Source: Auriscalpium vulgare
Taxonomy: Eukaryota > Basidiomycota > Agaricomycetes > Russulales > Auriscalpiaceae
Direction: 5' to 3'
NCBI GenBank assembly: GCA_019915015.1
Contig: JAHBBC010000002.1
Location: 1,302,001-1,366,000 of the forward strand
DNA: 64,000 bases
Shown piece by piece: positions 10,833 through 21,820 of this stretch. The notes below the pieces were generated by a model. That model was not told where the DNA came from, searched no databases, and saw only the letters and a program-made list of their open reading frames with translations. The first letter of the stretch is position 1; the number at the start of each line of letters is the position of its first letter. A program made the translations under genes and the position numbers.

Positions 10833-11785
10833 GGCGGGAGGATGCAACGCACCCGACAATGGCTGGTCTGACGACGCTGATGGTTGGACTTGCTCTGGTC
10901 TGCCTTGCTCCGCACCTCTATTCATACGCTTGGTGCGCCGCCCTAGGTCCAAAGATTTCGTGAATACATATTGACGGTGAATCCACTATTTTTAGGTTAC
11001 AACGACTGTTGATACCAGCAAGCCTACATGCGTCAGATATGTGCGGTGTGCACCTTTCCTTGTCCAGCGGGCGTCGGAAGAGAGGAGAGAGCGCTGCGCT
11101 GGCGTCCAGCGTGCGATCCAGCTGGGGCTAGCCCGTATGTATCAGCGACGCAATGCTACAGGTTTGACGTAAGTGGATGGTCCCAAACCTCTCGAGTGTG
11201 TGAATCACCCACCCGATTGTCTGCCCCGCTCTGTGGGGAGGTGCTACCGATGCGATGTCGGTGGGCGGCGTGTAAGAAAGCTCGGGCGTGCTTATCGAGG
11301 GTCGTCAAAGCTACCGGAGCGCGGCCGGGCTCCAGGCTACCATCCGCGACGGTCAAAGCTTGCACAATGGGCTATCCACCGTCAACAATCTTAGCAGGTA
11401 AAAGGGCCGGCATGGAATGCCTCCGCCAAGGCAAGCCACCCGCGAATTCTTGGCCTCCGCCCAGCAGGCCAAAGATGCGTTACGAGGCCCGAGAGAGCCG
11501 ACAGGAGTGGCGCACAGGCAGTGCATAGTACGCACTGTGAATATGAAAGGTGTACGAACAAAGACCGTGGGTGTCCCTGATCCGGCATCGACGGATGTCA
11601 AGCTGACAGGCTGCGAACCAACAGCCAGGCGCGTTGGTGATTTGAAGTCCACGACCACACCGAGCTACGGCCATGCCAAGCTGCGCAAAGCTATGGAAAG
11701 GTGCATCATTGTCTCCTGCAGTTATTGTTACTAATGTATATAAGGCCCTCTGAATCCCGATCCTTCAATCCCCCATCAATACTTG
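10833..11785. other. No supported gene
   Basis: Several ORFs of about 100-165 residues overlap in different frames. None shows a recognisable domain or a consistent exon structure, so I call nothing here. Confidence 0.4.
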
Positions 11786-12475
11786 CAGGTTAGTCCGCCT
11801 CTACCTGCTTCGCTTATGGCTTGACGAGAGGATGCATTCATCCCGTCATCGCATTGTATCGCGTTTCGGATGCGGGAGTGGGTGCGTGCTGCAGGCTGCC
11901 GGTGTACGGATGCATTCGTCCTGTCGCGCAAGCCAGCGGCGTGTGCCCCGCTGCATTTGGATCTCGAAATACGTCCGCGGGTGCGTGTTGCAGGCTGAGC
12001 GGTGTGTGCCCCACTGTGTTTGGATCTCGAAATACGTCCGCGGGTGCGTGCTGCAGGCTGCCGGTGTACGGATGCATTCGTCCTGTCGAGCAAGCAAGCA
12101 GCGTGCGCCCCGCCGCATTCGTTATCGGAACTGCTGGCCTATCCTACACGTCCATTTACTCGATTTCTTACGGAGTAAAACGCTAATGCCATCGTTCTGC
12201 TAGGAAGGCCGCCGGGATCTTCGCCGTAGTCAAACCTATCAAAACGCTCGCCCGTCACACCGTACCAAATGCGCCAAGGTTAGCCCGCTTCTTTGTATTG
12301 GTCGTCCATCGCCTGCGCTTCGACGGGAGGACGTATTCATCCCGTCATGACGCTGCTCGTGTTCCGGACGCGTGCCGAAGGCTGCGGCTGCGCGCCGCGT
12401 CCTGCTGGATTGCACATGCATTCGGCCTGTGCTTCGATCGTTGTGGACGTGGAGATCAGGCCTGTCAAAAACGAA
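11786..12475. repeat. Nested tandem and direct repeats upstream of the dioxygenase gene
   Basis: A block around GATGCATTC(G/A)TCC(T/C)GTC recurs near 11833, 11910 and 12069, and in a diverged form near 12332. A second block, GGATCTCGAAATACGTCCGC, occurs at 11960 and 12021, each followed by GGGTGCGTG(T/C)TGCAGGCTG. The leading segment GGTTAG(T/C)CCGC appears at both 11788 and 12279, so a unit of about 490 bp was duplicated first and then expanded internally. Confidence 0.65.
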
Positions 12476-12533
12476 CGTGCTCATGCCTAGGACGATGCTA
12501 ATGTACGCATGTTTTCCAGGAATTTTGCTCGAC

Positions 12534-13975
12534 ATGCACGAGGTGCCATCCACTTGGGACGATCCTCAGTCGCAACCTCTGGCGGATGCCCCGGCGCAGA
12601 TTGAGTTATTTTCTACGCACTACATGGCTGCAGCATTCAACCAAGTCACCTGGGCTCTTGACGAAGACTCCGATGGCGAAGAAGAGCAAGCCGCCGTGGC
12701 GAGCTCCGACTGCGTGGACTTGGTAGAAGCAATAAAAGCAGGTCTAGCCAAAGAAGACGTCGCAAAGGACGCTTCAAGTGCGACGACAGGCGTCAAGCGG
12801 TCGCAGCCGTTCAGTCGCCACCGCGCGAAGGCCGCGCAGCGTGCACAGTCCTACATCGATCGTCAAAGAGAGAAAAGCAAAAGCGTCTCGGCCACAGTCT
12901 CTCTCTACAAACAACTTCGTGGGGAAGGTAAAGGTAACATATCGGCTAATAAGAGCCCATATGTCGGTCGAAAAGTCTCATCGACGGAGCCTCTCCCCCT
13001 GAGGACAATAGAAGCCGGGCGAGGGTGAGCGATACCACCGCAATATTCAAACAGAGTGAATGACGACCTTTTGCAGCTCCGGAGTCAAGGTGTGGGATGC
13101 TTCTCGGAGGCTCGTTGTTATACGAGGATGGTCTCCCGGAGGCGGCCCTACAATTCCTTGGATCAACGATACGCTCGTCAGCGCGGCGGCACTTCTAGAG
13201 GACCTTCCGTCGTCTTTTTCACGTAACATGCGGGGCAATTTCAAAACGCACTGGTTCGCACTACACCGAGGATCACAGACGGTAGGATTAAGTCAGGTAT
13301 AATACAGAAACTAGCTAATACGTTTCGACAGGAACCCCGCCTATCATCGTACTATCTCAAGCACCAAGAAGTTGCAGACCGCGTACGTGATATGCTAGAG
13401 GGCGTGCGCGAATATACGGCGGGTACGTCCGCATCTGAGCATCCCTTTCATGCCTAAACAATTTCGTGCTACCAGGCGTATTTCAGCACGAGGCACCGGA
13501 GCTTTACGACCGGTATGCGCACACAATGGACTGGATCGCAGACAACACGGGATGCCAGGCGCTCTTCTACCCATTTGCATCATTCGCCTTCAACATCGGC
13601 GATGTATCTTGCCGGCGCCACGTCGACTTCTTCAACCTCGGCACAGGGTATTGTCTCATCATACCTTTTGGTAATTTCGATCATCGTCAAGACTGCCTTC
13701 TCGTGGTAGAAGAGCTAGGCATGGCGTTTGAAGTCGCAGCGGGGGTACCTATCTGGATCCCTTCCGCATCGTTCCATCACTACAACACGGAGCTCCGCTC
13801 AAGAGGCGTTAGGTATTCGTTCACAGCCTGGACTAGCGGATCTCTGTTCCAGTGGCGCGATCTCAACGGGCGCGCAGTAAACCAGCTGAGCATGCAGGAG
13901 CGCAGGCAATATCTAGGGAGCCTTGGAGACCGGCTCATTGCAGGCATTCGCATGCTCCCTAGTCAAGCGGCGTAG
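12534..13975 (+). CDS. TET/JBP-like 2-oxoglutarate/Fe(II) dioxygenase
   Basis: Four exons are proposed: 12534 to about 12925, about 13077-13277, 13332-13421 and 13476-13975. The last three join in frame (EYTAG then VFQHEAPE). The final exon carries the double-stranded beta-helix core: CRRHVDFFNLGTGY supplies the HxD iron ligands, FGNF and LGMAFEVAAGVPIWIPS follow, FHHYNTE supplies the distal His, and GVRYSFTAW supplies the Arg that binds 2-oxoglutarate. This order is that of the fungal TET/JBP family, which oxidises 5-methylpyrimidines in DNA. The N-terminal part is acidic, then basic. Iron and 2OG ligands look intact. Fungal members are known to be expanded in basidiomycetes and linked to transposons. 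Here the nearest element is a Helitron 1.7 kb downstream. The start codon is uncertain because an in-frame ORF continues upstream. Confidence 0.65.
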
Positions 13976-14411
13976 TACGACATTATCGCATTACTGCTAT
14001 GTAGTGTCTGTAGAATTATATATTGTGCATACAGTTATGAAGATCAGATCCTAAGACAGCAAGCAATAAACAAAAATACATTTGTCATAGGGAGCGTTTC
14101 CGGAGCCTAAAGCTCCCTTCACCATGCGTCGACACTCGTTGGCCCTCTCCGTTATGGCATCCTCCGTGTACAGCGACTCCTTGAGCGGATCTTCGAATGC
14201 ATAGCGCAGAAGCGGGTCAGGTCGGTCGTGCGGCCCGATGTGCAGCGTGGGTCCACTGCCGCCGTCGGATTCAATGTTGAAGTTTTGCTCGTTGCTCGCC
14301 GCGTCATCCCCAGCACAGCTCTTCCTCTCTTCCTCCTCTCTGAACGTCATTCATCCGCGCATCATCCTGCACTCAACATCTCCACCGAGGCCACCGCACC
14401 AAAAAAGTCGT
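13976..14411. other. Intergenic, no supported gene
   Basis: A minus-strand ORF at 14051-14350 is open but has no recognisable motif or splice partner. Confidence 0.4.
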
Positions 14412-15140
14412 CTAAGTTCGGTCTCGGGCTGGGCGTCGTAGGGCCAGCGGGCTGCCTATCGTTCGGCGGCGCCACGCCCGCGCCCTTGAAGCCCATGCGC
14501 AAGACCAAAGAGAAGGGCCCACTCGACCCAACGCTTTCGCCGACTTCAAGGCCTCAAGCTCAAGGAGGTCGAGGCGTGCAGCTACAACACTGACAAGTGC
14601 GTGACCAGTTACTGTTTCTGCTCCGCTGAGCTGACACCCGTACAGGTTCGTGTTCGCGCCGCCCACCAAAAAGAATGACCACCCCGTCGTACGCCTGATT
14701 TTGTCATCTCACCGCGCGACGGATCCGCGAGCTAGTGCTCCTCACAAAGAAGTACGAGATCGGCGCCATGACCAAGTAAGTGGTCGAGCATCTGAAGCCC
14801 GGCGACACGCTCGCGATCAACGTCCCGTTCTCCAAGTGCCCATACAAGTTGCGTGCGTGCGCATGTGTGTGCCGGGAAGTGCGTGGGCTGACCGACTGGG
14901 CGCCGCAGCGAACGAGTTCGGCGAGGCTGCGCTCATTGAGGCGGCAGCGGTGTCTGCGTGCGACACCACATCTAATCCGCAGCCAAGCAGACCGCCCACA
15001 GCAAACTGCTCCACCAGATCCGGACGCGCGCTCGTTGAACGGTCAAGCTGGACGGGTAAGCACACACTACAACTCCAGAGAACAGACGCATCACCAATGA
15101 CTTGCACGCTGACCGGAGCGCCCTACGCGCGTCGTACTGC
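14412..15140 (+). pseudogene. Degenerate NADH-cytochrome b5 reductase relic
   Basis: Pieces of a cytochrome b5 reductase can be read in order but in different frames. They are LKEVEACSYNTDKFVF (start of the FAD domain), APPTKKNDHPVV, LLTKKYEIGAMTK, VVEHLKPGDTLAINVPFSKC and, frameshifted near 14945, a GGSGV that fits the GGxGITP nucleotide-binding loop. The RPYTP-type FAD-binding motif that should follow HPVV is destroyed, and stops separate the blocks. The order and spacing match the enzyme family, so this is a decayed copy and not a chance match. Possible exon-intron remnants are visible (GTGCGTG after TDK). Confidence 0.65.
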
Positions 15141-15681
15141 AAATGCCCACAAAAAACGAGTAAGTGCATTCCTGTTCGTATTTACACTGATGTTGCCTTT
15201 GACAGGATTCTAGCAATGACTTTGAGCCAGTTGCCTGCGCCCACCGCCGCCGCTCCAGCCTTTCAAACGCGCCCACATCCTCGAGCACACCACCGACGCC
15301 CAACACCGACCACAACGCCCGCCGCAAAAAATGCCGCCTTTCAAGCGATGACCAAGTCCCAGCGTCACCGTTAGATCGCCTCACCCTTGCGACGCCCAGC
15401 GTCACCACACGCCGCGCACGGAAAACAATGGCGGCGACGGCGACAGCGATTCTTGTGAGGTTTGCGGGCGTCTTACATCGTACTATACCATTGTACCTGT
15501 ATGAATAATATGAATATGATTCGACCTGCTTGAAAGCTCGAGAAGTGCGTGATCGTAGTGGTCGTGGGCCCTGTGCCAGCAGATTGACTCTAGTCTTGGC
15601 TGTTGGGCTATCGAGTGGTATGGATAGATATTGCTTGCTGTTCAGTTGGTGCCGGAGCAGCATCAGCTTAGCTCGGAGAAG

Positions 15682-18600
15682 CTATATCAACACGGCATCC
15701 TCTAGCTCCTGCGCGCGGTCCTGTTCATAGCGAATCCTCGTCACCCTGTCAAGTTCTGCCAGCCGAGCAAATTCAATAGTAAATTCATGACTAAGGGGCT
15801 CGGATATCTGATTTCGAGGAAACCATCGAAGAATTGCTAGCCCCTTCAAGGTGCGTACTCTGGAAAGCATGACATAACGGCTTTGAAGGCTTCGACATCC
15901 AGCGAGATCTACTATAGCATAGTCTAGCGAGCGACCTTGGCTCTTGTAATCTGTGTAAGCATAAGCAGGCAGTATCGGTAACTGCTCACGAGAGATCGAA
16001 CGTCGTATCCCATCAGACGAGGTATGCTGAAACGACCTTCGTGAAGTGTATACAGGGACAACATCAGCGGGGAGTCCGGGGCACTTCAAACCGCATCCGT
16101 TGACAAAAACATAAGCGCAATCGGCGCATCTACCGCTGTCGGGAGCCTCACTGTATTTCACGTCGCGCACAATCCCCTCCGCACCATTAACAATACCGTG
16201 AGTGATATCCAGATTCTCTGTTATCATAACCTTCATGCCCACGAATAAAGGCAGGATACCCAACATGTCTTCTGTCTGAGAAGACCCGGCCAAGCGCAAC
16301 TCGCTCGCAAGGTGCGAACCTACCAATCTACGTGAACATCTATCCCTCGCGAAATATCTGAACAGAGGTTGAGAGGCTTCCTTCGCTCGGGCCACAGAAA
16401 CGCGCTCATTGATTGCGTCTCTCAGCCGTTTCCTCGCAACAATCACAGGGCAGTCAGCGAAATTCGCGAGCTGTTCGGGATGATTCTTGATAATGTTCTC
16501 TAACAGACGTCCCGAGAGCAAGCTATAATCCGACGGGCATCCGTGTAACGCTTTGTCTGTTCCTTTTCCCAACCTAATTCTACCTACAATAGCCGCATAC
16601 TGGGGGTCATCCGTCTGACGCCAATTCTTCCGCAGCTCAATAACCCGGTCTACTTGCCTCCAGAAGTTCAAACCCTGCATCGCTTCCTGTGCCGTCCGAG
16701 AAGAAAGGCTAGCTGTTGTACCGGTGAGCAAACTCTGCGAGAACAGACATTTTGCCTGAACAGGCTTCAATTGGCCAAAGTCTCCCAAAAATATAACATT
16801 CACGCCTCCAAACGGCAAACCATCTAGATGAGCCGGATATCCCTTCGCTTGGGCTAACCTCATTGAGACTTGGCCAAGAAAATGCGCCGAAATCATAGAG
16901 ATCTCATCAACTATCAGCCAATTGACCCCAACCCACGCTTCGCTCAACTCCTTTTCACGCGTTTTGTACTCACTGGATGGAAGAAACGTCAATGCATGGA
17001 CAGTATATCCGCCAATCAGGCAGGCTGCGATACCAGTAGGAGCCCCAACGAATGCTTTATCGCTCATGCCCAGTGCAGAAAACAGCCTTACAACAGACTT
17101 AATCAGATGGCTCTTGCCAGTCCCACCAACCCCCGACACGTAAAGCAAAAATTGCTCAAGGGAACCGGAGATAAGGTGCTTCGCAATCATTCGAATCGCA
17201 CGCTCTTGCTCATCATTCCCGCGCAAATTCATATCGTCCACGACTCTCTCGATAATCGCAGCAGGACCGCTACCGGATGAAGCCGCGTCACTGATAGGCC
17301 GTTCAATCAACTCGTCCGGTAGCTGATCAATATACAAGGCAGGGTCTTGATCACTCGCCCCAGATACAGCATCGTCGCTGCCGCCGCCCGGGAACAGAAC
17401 AGAGCGGCCTGGGACGGGACGTCTCACACGCTTCAAATCCTTCATGATCTGGCTTTGTGCGTCTTGCTCGTCGGCATCTCCGTAGCCACACCCATCGCTG
17501 ACCGCCATATTCTCGGAGACAGTTTGGCGGCTTACAACGACACCGGCCCTCTGCAGAGTATCCAAGCACTGCACTATGCGGGCGCGCTCCCTATTATCCA
17601 TTGGTACGATCTCAGCTATTCCCGCTTCATCCCCCTCCAGATACTGCGCCGGTAATAGAACCGTCTCCAGTAGGGCATCAGATTGCTCAGCGATTTCTTG
17701 TAGAGCGTCTTCTTCAGGCCCGTGTAATTGGACCCCGCCCGAGCCCTCAATCAAGTCGCCTACAACTCCTTCTCTCCTCGCTGCATCATACACAATTCGC
17801 GCATCGCGACACTCGCTTTCAACGTGCATGTTTTTAATCAATCTGAGCGAAGAATCCGGAAACTGATATTCATCGAAAGCCTCATTCCAGGTCTGCTGCG
17901 GAGTCTTCAGGTCATCCAAAGTGCGCCAAGGCTTGAACAATATCAACATAGCCCTCGCCCATTGCTCCCTCTCTTCGTCAGATCTATCTCGTCGAGGTAT
18001 ATTAGGCCCTAAAACGACTGGCACAAATCTAGCCGTCCGGAGATAAGAAACGTGCGTAGCAAACAGAGGATGATCGTTGCTCAGGAACTTAACACGCTTA
18101 GCGCCTCTACCAGAGTCTACGTCATCTGCATTGCCTTCTTCTGCATGATCATCAGCGTTATCCTCCCTGGATTCTCGCGCCACCGAGCAAATACGGTGGA
18201 CCAAAGCCGCATGCTCCCACACACAAAGCTTTTCAAATTCTTCCTCACATGAACGCAACCGATAGTCCTCTATGAAGCTACTGATACGTATATTCCCTTT
18301 CGATATAGACAGTACAGCGCTTACGGAGCTCAATCCCTCAGTAATCTCGGGCCCGGGGTCATCAGGATCATAGTTATCATCGTCAACAGGATTCACGCCC
18401 GCAGCCTCTCGTTCAACGGCGGCCACGTACCTATGCAGATCCCCCCAGTTCAGTATCTTAAATCGATCGCTTGCATAACGATCCCCACCACCCACTTGGT
18501 ACGACATCACCTGCTGGTGAGACATCTCATCCGCCCCCATAAGCGAGTTCACAGTTTTGATGATAAGACTGTCGTAGACGGTACCTGAATCCGTACCGCA

Positions 18601-21600
18601 ACCGGGTGGATGCAGCTGCGCGTTGCGCTCGACAGCATACAATAAAGCTTTCAAACCAAGATGCAGAGGTAAAGACGACTTGGTCACATAGTCAGTGACA
18701 TAGAAGACTAACGCTTTCGCCGCCTCCCCAGATCCTATAAATTTTATATCCATGTTGCTTCGAAGCAAGAATATGACCACATCATTAAAGTTATTTATCC
18801 ACGGATGAAGCCGTCGAAGCAAAACGGACTTTGTGTCGGGATCCAGCTCAGTAAGTGACCTGGTTTCGCCGCTTATTCTCATCCGACAGTGAGCATCATC
18901 GCGAGGCTCGCCTCGCTTCAGATTCTTCCAACACGTTTCATGATGTACATGCCAGTTGCAAGCAATAGCAAGCTCTTTGACAAATTCTTTGAACGCGCAG
19001 CGAAATTCTTCTAGCTCGGGTGCCGACATATTAGGAAGAACCTCAGGGGCTTGATCAAGCCTAGGATCAAAGCCAGGTAAGGTGTCTGGCTTCACTACAG
19101 CCGGAGATTTACGCAAGACCGTTGACATTCCTGGCAGCTCACATTGAATCACGGACTCTATCCATCCGAACATCTCGTGCTTGAAGGCTTCGTCTCCGGT
19201 AAGCCTATCCCGCAGAGCCTCAGGTGAGAGATTGCCTTTCAGCCAGACAAGCATATGACAATGCAGTGATCCTCTTCCTTGCGCCTCGACCGTACCATAG
19301 TACGCCTCGCAAACACCGAAGAGACCAGGACGCTCATCACCGTACCGAAGAACAAAACGAATGAAAGCTTTCATGGTGATATCAAAAAACACCGCGGCAG
19401 CAGCAGGATTGTCAGCGACCTGTTTCGCTCTCTCGTAAGCCGATAACCCTCGAAAAGTTGATGACGATTGACCGCACAGAACATGCAGCAATTCAGAATG
19501 CACATCGGATGGATTCAGTGTAATGAACAGGGCAGGACAACCGTACGTCTTCATAAGCCCACGAATCTCGTTCCGCATGTTGATTTTGTAACCGGCGCTG
19601 CCTCTCAAGTCCTTAGCCACAGCTCGAAACTGGTTCAACAAACGGACCACGCTTTTCTCTTCTCGAGTCGTTGGCACGGCATGAAGATTCTCCTTCCACT
19701 TTGCACACATATCCCGAAGGATGTCTTCGGAGCCTATCAACTGGGCGCAGAGATGCCGGTAGGCCGCATGATTTATCTTGAACCTGACATTGCGGACGGC
19801 GTCGAGCTTCTGAATTATATTCCATCCAACGAACGGAAAAGCAGAATCTCGCTCGAAAGGTGAGTCATACATGCGCAGCAAGTTCCTCATCTGCCGCTCG
19901 AAGCTGATGGTCTGATCACGTCTCCTCAGCTCGTTGTGGAACCCACCCATCCCATATGGGTCGAGTTGAGGGAATACAAATGTCAACATGCGCGGGTCGC
20001 GGTCCGGGAACAGGCGACTGCCTCCGCGGACGGTCAGGTACGGCTTCCCACTGAGACACCACCGCATAGCGTCCGCTTTCGAAGCGTTTACATTCAACCC
20101 AGAACGATTGCTGGATATGAAACCAATGGTCTCTAAAAGACTCTCACCGTGAGGCACGTCTATGACACCATCTCTGTCCGCATACCCAGAATTGACCGCA
20201 TCGGCATGAGCGCCCCGCACAGGGTTAAGCCGACATATCTCAATCGCAGGAGTCAACACCGGTACAGAAGGGTCCCCGGCACCTACAAGGGCATCCAGGT
20301 TCGATGGGCTGTAAGTCACGCCACTTTCCTTATAGAAAATATTGTGCTCGGTCAGGAACTTTAACATCGTTTCTACCCGACTCTTAGTAACAAACACGGG
20401 TCTCAACTGAGGCAAAGTACGAAGGTCGGGTATCACGCCAGCAGACACGAATACGACACACATGCTAAACTGAAGATCCGATGGGGAGGGCGGCAGAAAG
20501 GTATGCAGCTTTCCAACGTCCTGCGGAATTATCGCGACATTGCCCCGATTGAATCTTTGCGGGGCCCCAGGAACACCATGCGACCCGTCATACGTCAAGG
20601 TAATTTGTGTGGCGCGACACGCAGATACAAGCTGTAACTCATGCATTGTAGCCGTTCGAAAGGCCTCTGCGACGTCCGCCGGCAAACGCTCCCTCGCATA
20701 CCATTGAAAATTTGCCAGACTATCCCGAGGCTGTTTGCCTCGCGACAAGGACCTGGCACAGACGTGACAGACATCAAGATCGTCCAGTTCAGCTGTAGAA
20801 TGCATTCCGCGGAAGCATAGAAACGCATTCTGGTACAGTTCAAAGTCATACTCTTCCGGCCAAGCAAATGACGGAATATGCTCATTCTGCAGAAGCTCAA
20901 GAGGGACATCATCAATACTGATTTGACTCAGTTCATCAGAGAACTTCCGTTGACCGCACACAGCGCACGCATAGTAAATCCATCTATCAGGCCGAACAAA
21001 CTGCTGATACTCCCGCATGATGGTCAGCCGATCCTCCTCAGTAGGGAAATGCGGAAAAGGACATTCACGGACCGGGACACCTGTCAGAGGTGGCGACATC
21101 GCAGATGGCGAAGGCGGTCGTGCAGCACGCACCGGAACCCTCCGCCGAACAGGTGTACGCACCACAGGAGCAATCCGCTCGTACCGCACGGGAGAGAACA
21201 GATAGCAGACGGACGCACATGCCGCATCACAAGCGTGTACATTTAACAAATGATTCATTATTACATCCTTCAGCGTGTCGCGATGAACACCGCCGCCATG
21301 CAACCGAGCAATGCCGAGCAAATCCGACCTAGTCCAGCGAGGATAACCATTGACTAGCAGCTGCATTGAGGGAGTTCGGACCCACAGTGTACCGGGGGGT
21401 GTGTGCGGCAAAGATGAAGCCGCTACAAACTCGTGAGGTACAGCTGTCAAATATGAATACCATTGATCAAGCAGAGAAAGCTGCACGGGCCGGCCGAATA
21501 CAGAGAACGCAGCAGGATCGCCGACAAAATCGTTTGGTATTAGGAAAGCGACGGTCCTGACATCATTACTATCGACCTCGATATCTGTCCTATGACCTGA

Positions 21601-21744
21601 CAATTGACCATTAGACCCAACCGTTACAGGTACAGACGATGGCTGGGCACCTCCGCCCGACACCTGTGGGACGGTTAAAGACGCAGTCCGTGATCTGTGC
21701 GCAGGAGGGGGTGACACCGATGGTCGTCTGCTACTACTCGCCAT
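15682..21744 (-). CDS. Helitron Rep-helicase protein, intact 2020 residues
   Basis: A single uninterrupted ORF starts at ATG (MASSSRRPSVSPPP). Residues about 257-335 hold paired CxxC motifs (YYACAVCG, DVCHVCAR), the zinc-binding region of fungal Helitron proteins. The HUH endonuclease motif is SLHCHMLVWL at residues 826-835. The catalytic tyrosine pair is YVTDYVTK (Tyr1015 and Tyr1019). A Pif1-family SF1B helicase follows: Walker A GVGGTGKS (1538-1545), DE box IVDEISM (1611-1617), then late motifs YTDYKSQGRSLD and MLSRVRTLKGLAI near the C-terminus. All key residues are present and there is no stop, so the protein could act in rolling-circle transposition. It is longer than many fungal copies because of an acidic linker between the two enzymes (about 1110-1500). 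Confidence 0.93.
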   Translation of the reverse strand: MASSSRRPSVSPPPAHRSRTASLTVPQVSGGGAQPSSVPVTVGSNGQLSGHRTDIEVDSNDVRTVAFLIPNDFVGDPAAFSVFGRPVQLSLLDQWYSYLTAVPHEFVAASSLPHTPPGTLWVRTPSMQLLVNGYPRWTRSDLLGIARLHGGGVHRDTLKDVIMNHLLNVHACDAACASVCYLFSPVRYERIAPVVRTPVRRRVPVRAARPPSPSAMSPPLTGVPVRECPFPHFPTEEDRLTIMREYQQFVRPDRWIYYACAVCGQRKFSDELSQISIDDVPLELLQNEHIPSFAWPEEYDFELYQNAFLCFRGMHSTAELDDLDVCHVCARSLSRGKQPRDSLANFQWYARERLPADVAEAFRTATMHELQLVSACRATQITLTYDGSHGVPGAPQRFNRGNVAIIPQDVGKLHTFLPPSPSDLQFSMCVVFVSAGVIPDLRTLPQLRPVFVTKSRVETMLKFLTEHNIFYKESGVTYSPSNLDALVGAGDPSVPVLTPAIEICRLNPVRGAHADAVNSGYADRDGVIDVPHGESLLETIGFISSNRSGLNVNASKADAMRWCLSGKPYLTVRGGSRLFPDRDPRMLTFVFPQLDPYGMGGFHNELRRRDQTISFERQMRNLLRMYDSPFERDSAFPFVGWNIIQKLDAVRNVRFKINHAAYRHLCAQLIGSEDILRDMCAKWKENLHAVPTTREEKSVVRLLNQFRAVAKDLRGSAGYKINMRNEIRGLMKTYGCPALFITLNPSDVHSELLHVLCGQSSSTFRGLSAYERAKQVADNPAAAAVFFDITMKAFIRFVLRYGDERPGLFGVCEAYYGTVEAQGRGSLHCHMLVWLKGNLSPEALRDRLTGDEAFKHEMFGWIESVIQCELPGMSTVLRKSPAVVKPDTLPGFDPRLDQAPEVLPNMSAPELEEFRCAFKEFVKELAIACNWHVHHETCWKNLKRGEPRDDAHCRMRISGETRSLTELDPDTKSVLLRRLHPWINNFNDVVIFLLRSNMDIKFIGSGEAAKALVFYVTDYVTKSSLPLHLGLKALLYAVERNAQLHPPGCGTDSGTVYDSLIIKTVNSLMGADEMSHQQVMSYQVGGGDRYASDRFKILNWGDLHRYVAAVEREAAGVNPVDDDNYDPDDPGPEITEGLSSVSAVLSISKGNIRISSFIEDYRLRSCEEEFEKLCVWEHAALVHRICSVARESREDNADDHAEEGNADDVDSGRGAKRVKFLSNDHPLFATHVSYLRTARFVPVVLGPNIPRRDRSDEEREQWARAMLILFKPWRTLDDLKTPQQTWNEAFDEYQFPDSSLRLIKNMHVESECRDARIVYDAARREGVVGDLIEGSGGVQLHGPEEDALQEIAEQSDALLETVLLPAQYLEGDEAGIAEIVPMDNRERARIVQCLDTLQRAGVVVSRQTVSENMAVSDGCGYGDADEQDAQSQIMKDLKRVRRPVPGRSVLFPGGGSDDAVSGASDQDPALYIDQLPDELIERPISDAASSGSGPAAIIERVVDDMNLRGNDEQERAIRMIAKHLISGSLEQFLLYVSGVGGTGKSHLIKSVVRLFSALGMSDKAFVGAPTGIAACLIGGYTVHALTFLPSSEYKTREKELSEAWVGVNWLIVDEISMISAHFLGQVSMRLAQAKGYPAHLDGLPFGGVNVIFLGDFGQLKPVQAKCLFSQSLLTGTTASLSSRTAQEAMQGLNFWRQVDRVIELRKNWRQTDDPQYAAIVGRIRLGKGTDKALHGCPSDYSLLSGRLLENIIKNHPEQLANFADCPVIVARKRLRDAINERVSVARAKEASQPLFRYFARDRCSRRLVGSHLASELRLAGSSQTEDMLGILPLFVGMKVMITENLDITHGIVNGAEGIVRDVKYSEAPDSGRCADCAYVFVNGCGLKCPGLPADVVPVYTSRRSFQHTSSDGIRRSISREQLPILPAYAYTDYKSQGRSLDYAIVDLAGCRSLQSRYVMLSRVRTLKGLAILRWFPRNQISEPLSHEFTIEFARLAELDRVTRIRYEQDRAQELEDAVLI

Positions 21745-21820
21745 AGAGTGCAGATGAGAGGGAAGTTGAGAGGATTGGCGGGGCCCGCCAACTGCAGTGT
21801 GATCTGTTACAGCACAGATA

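Noticed and set aside
15102..15374. Plus-strand Pro/Thr/Arg-rich ORF after the reductase relic
   Set aside because: Low-complexity translation with no match to the reductase C-terminus.
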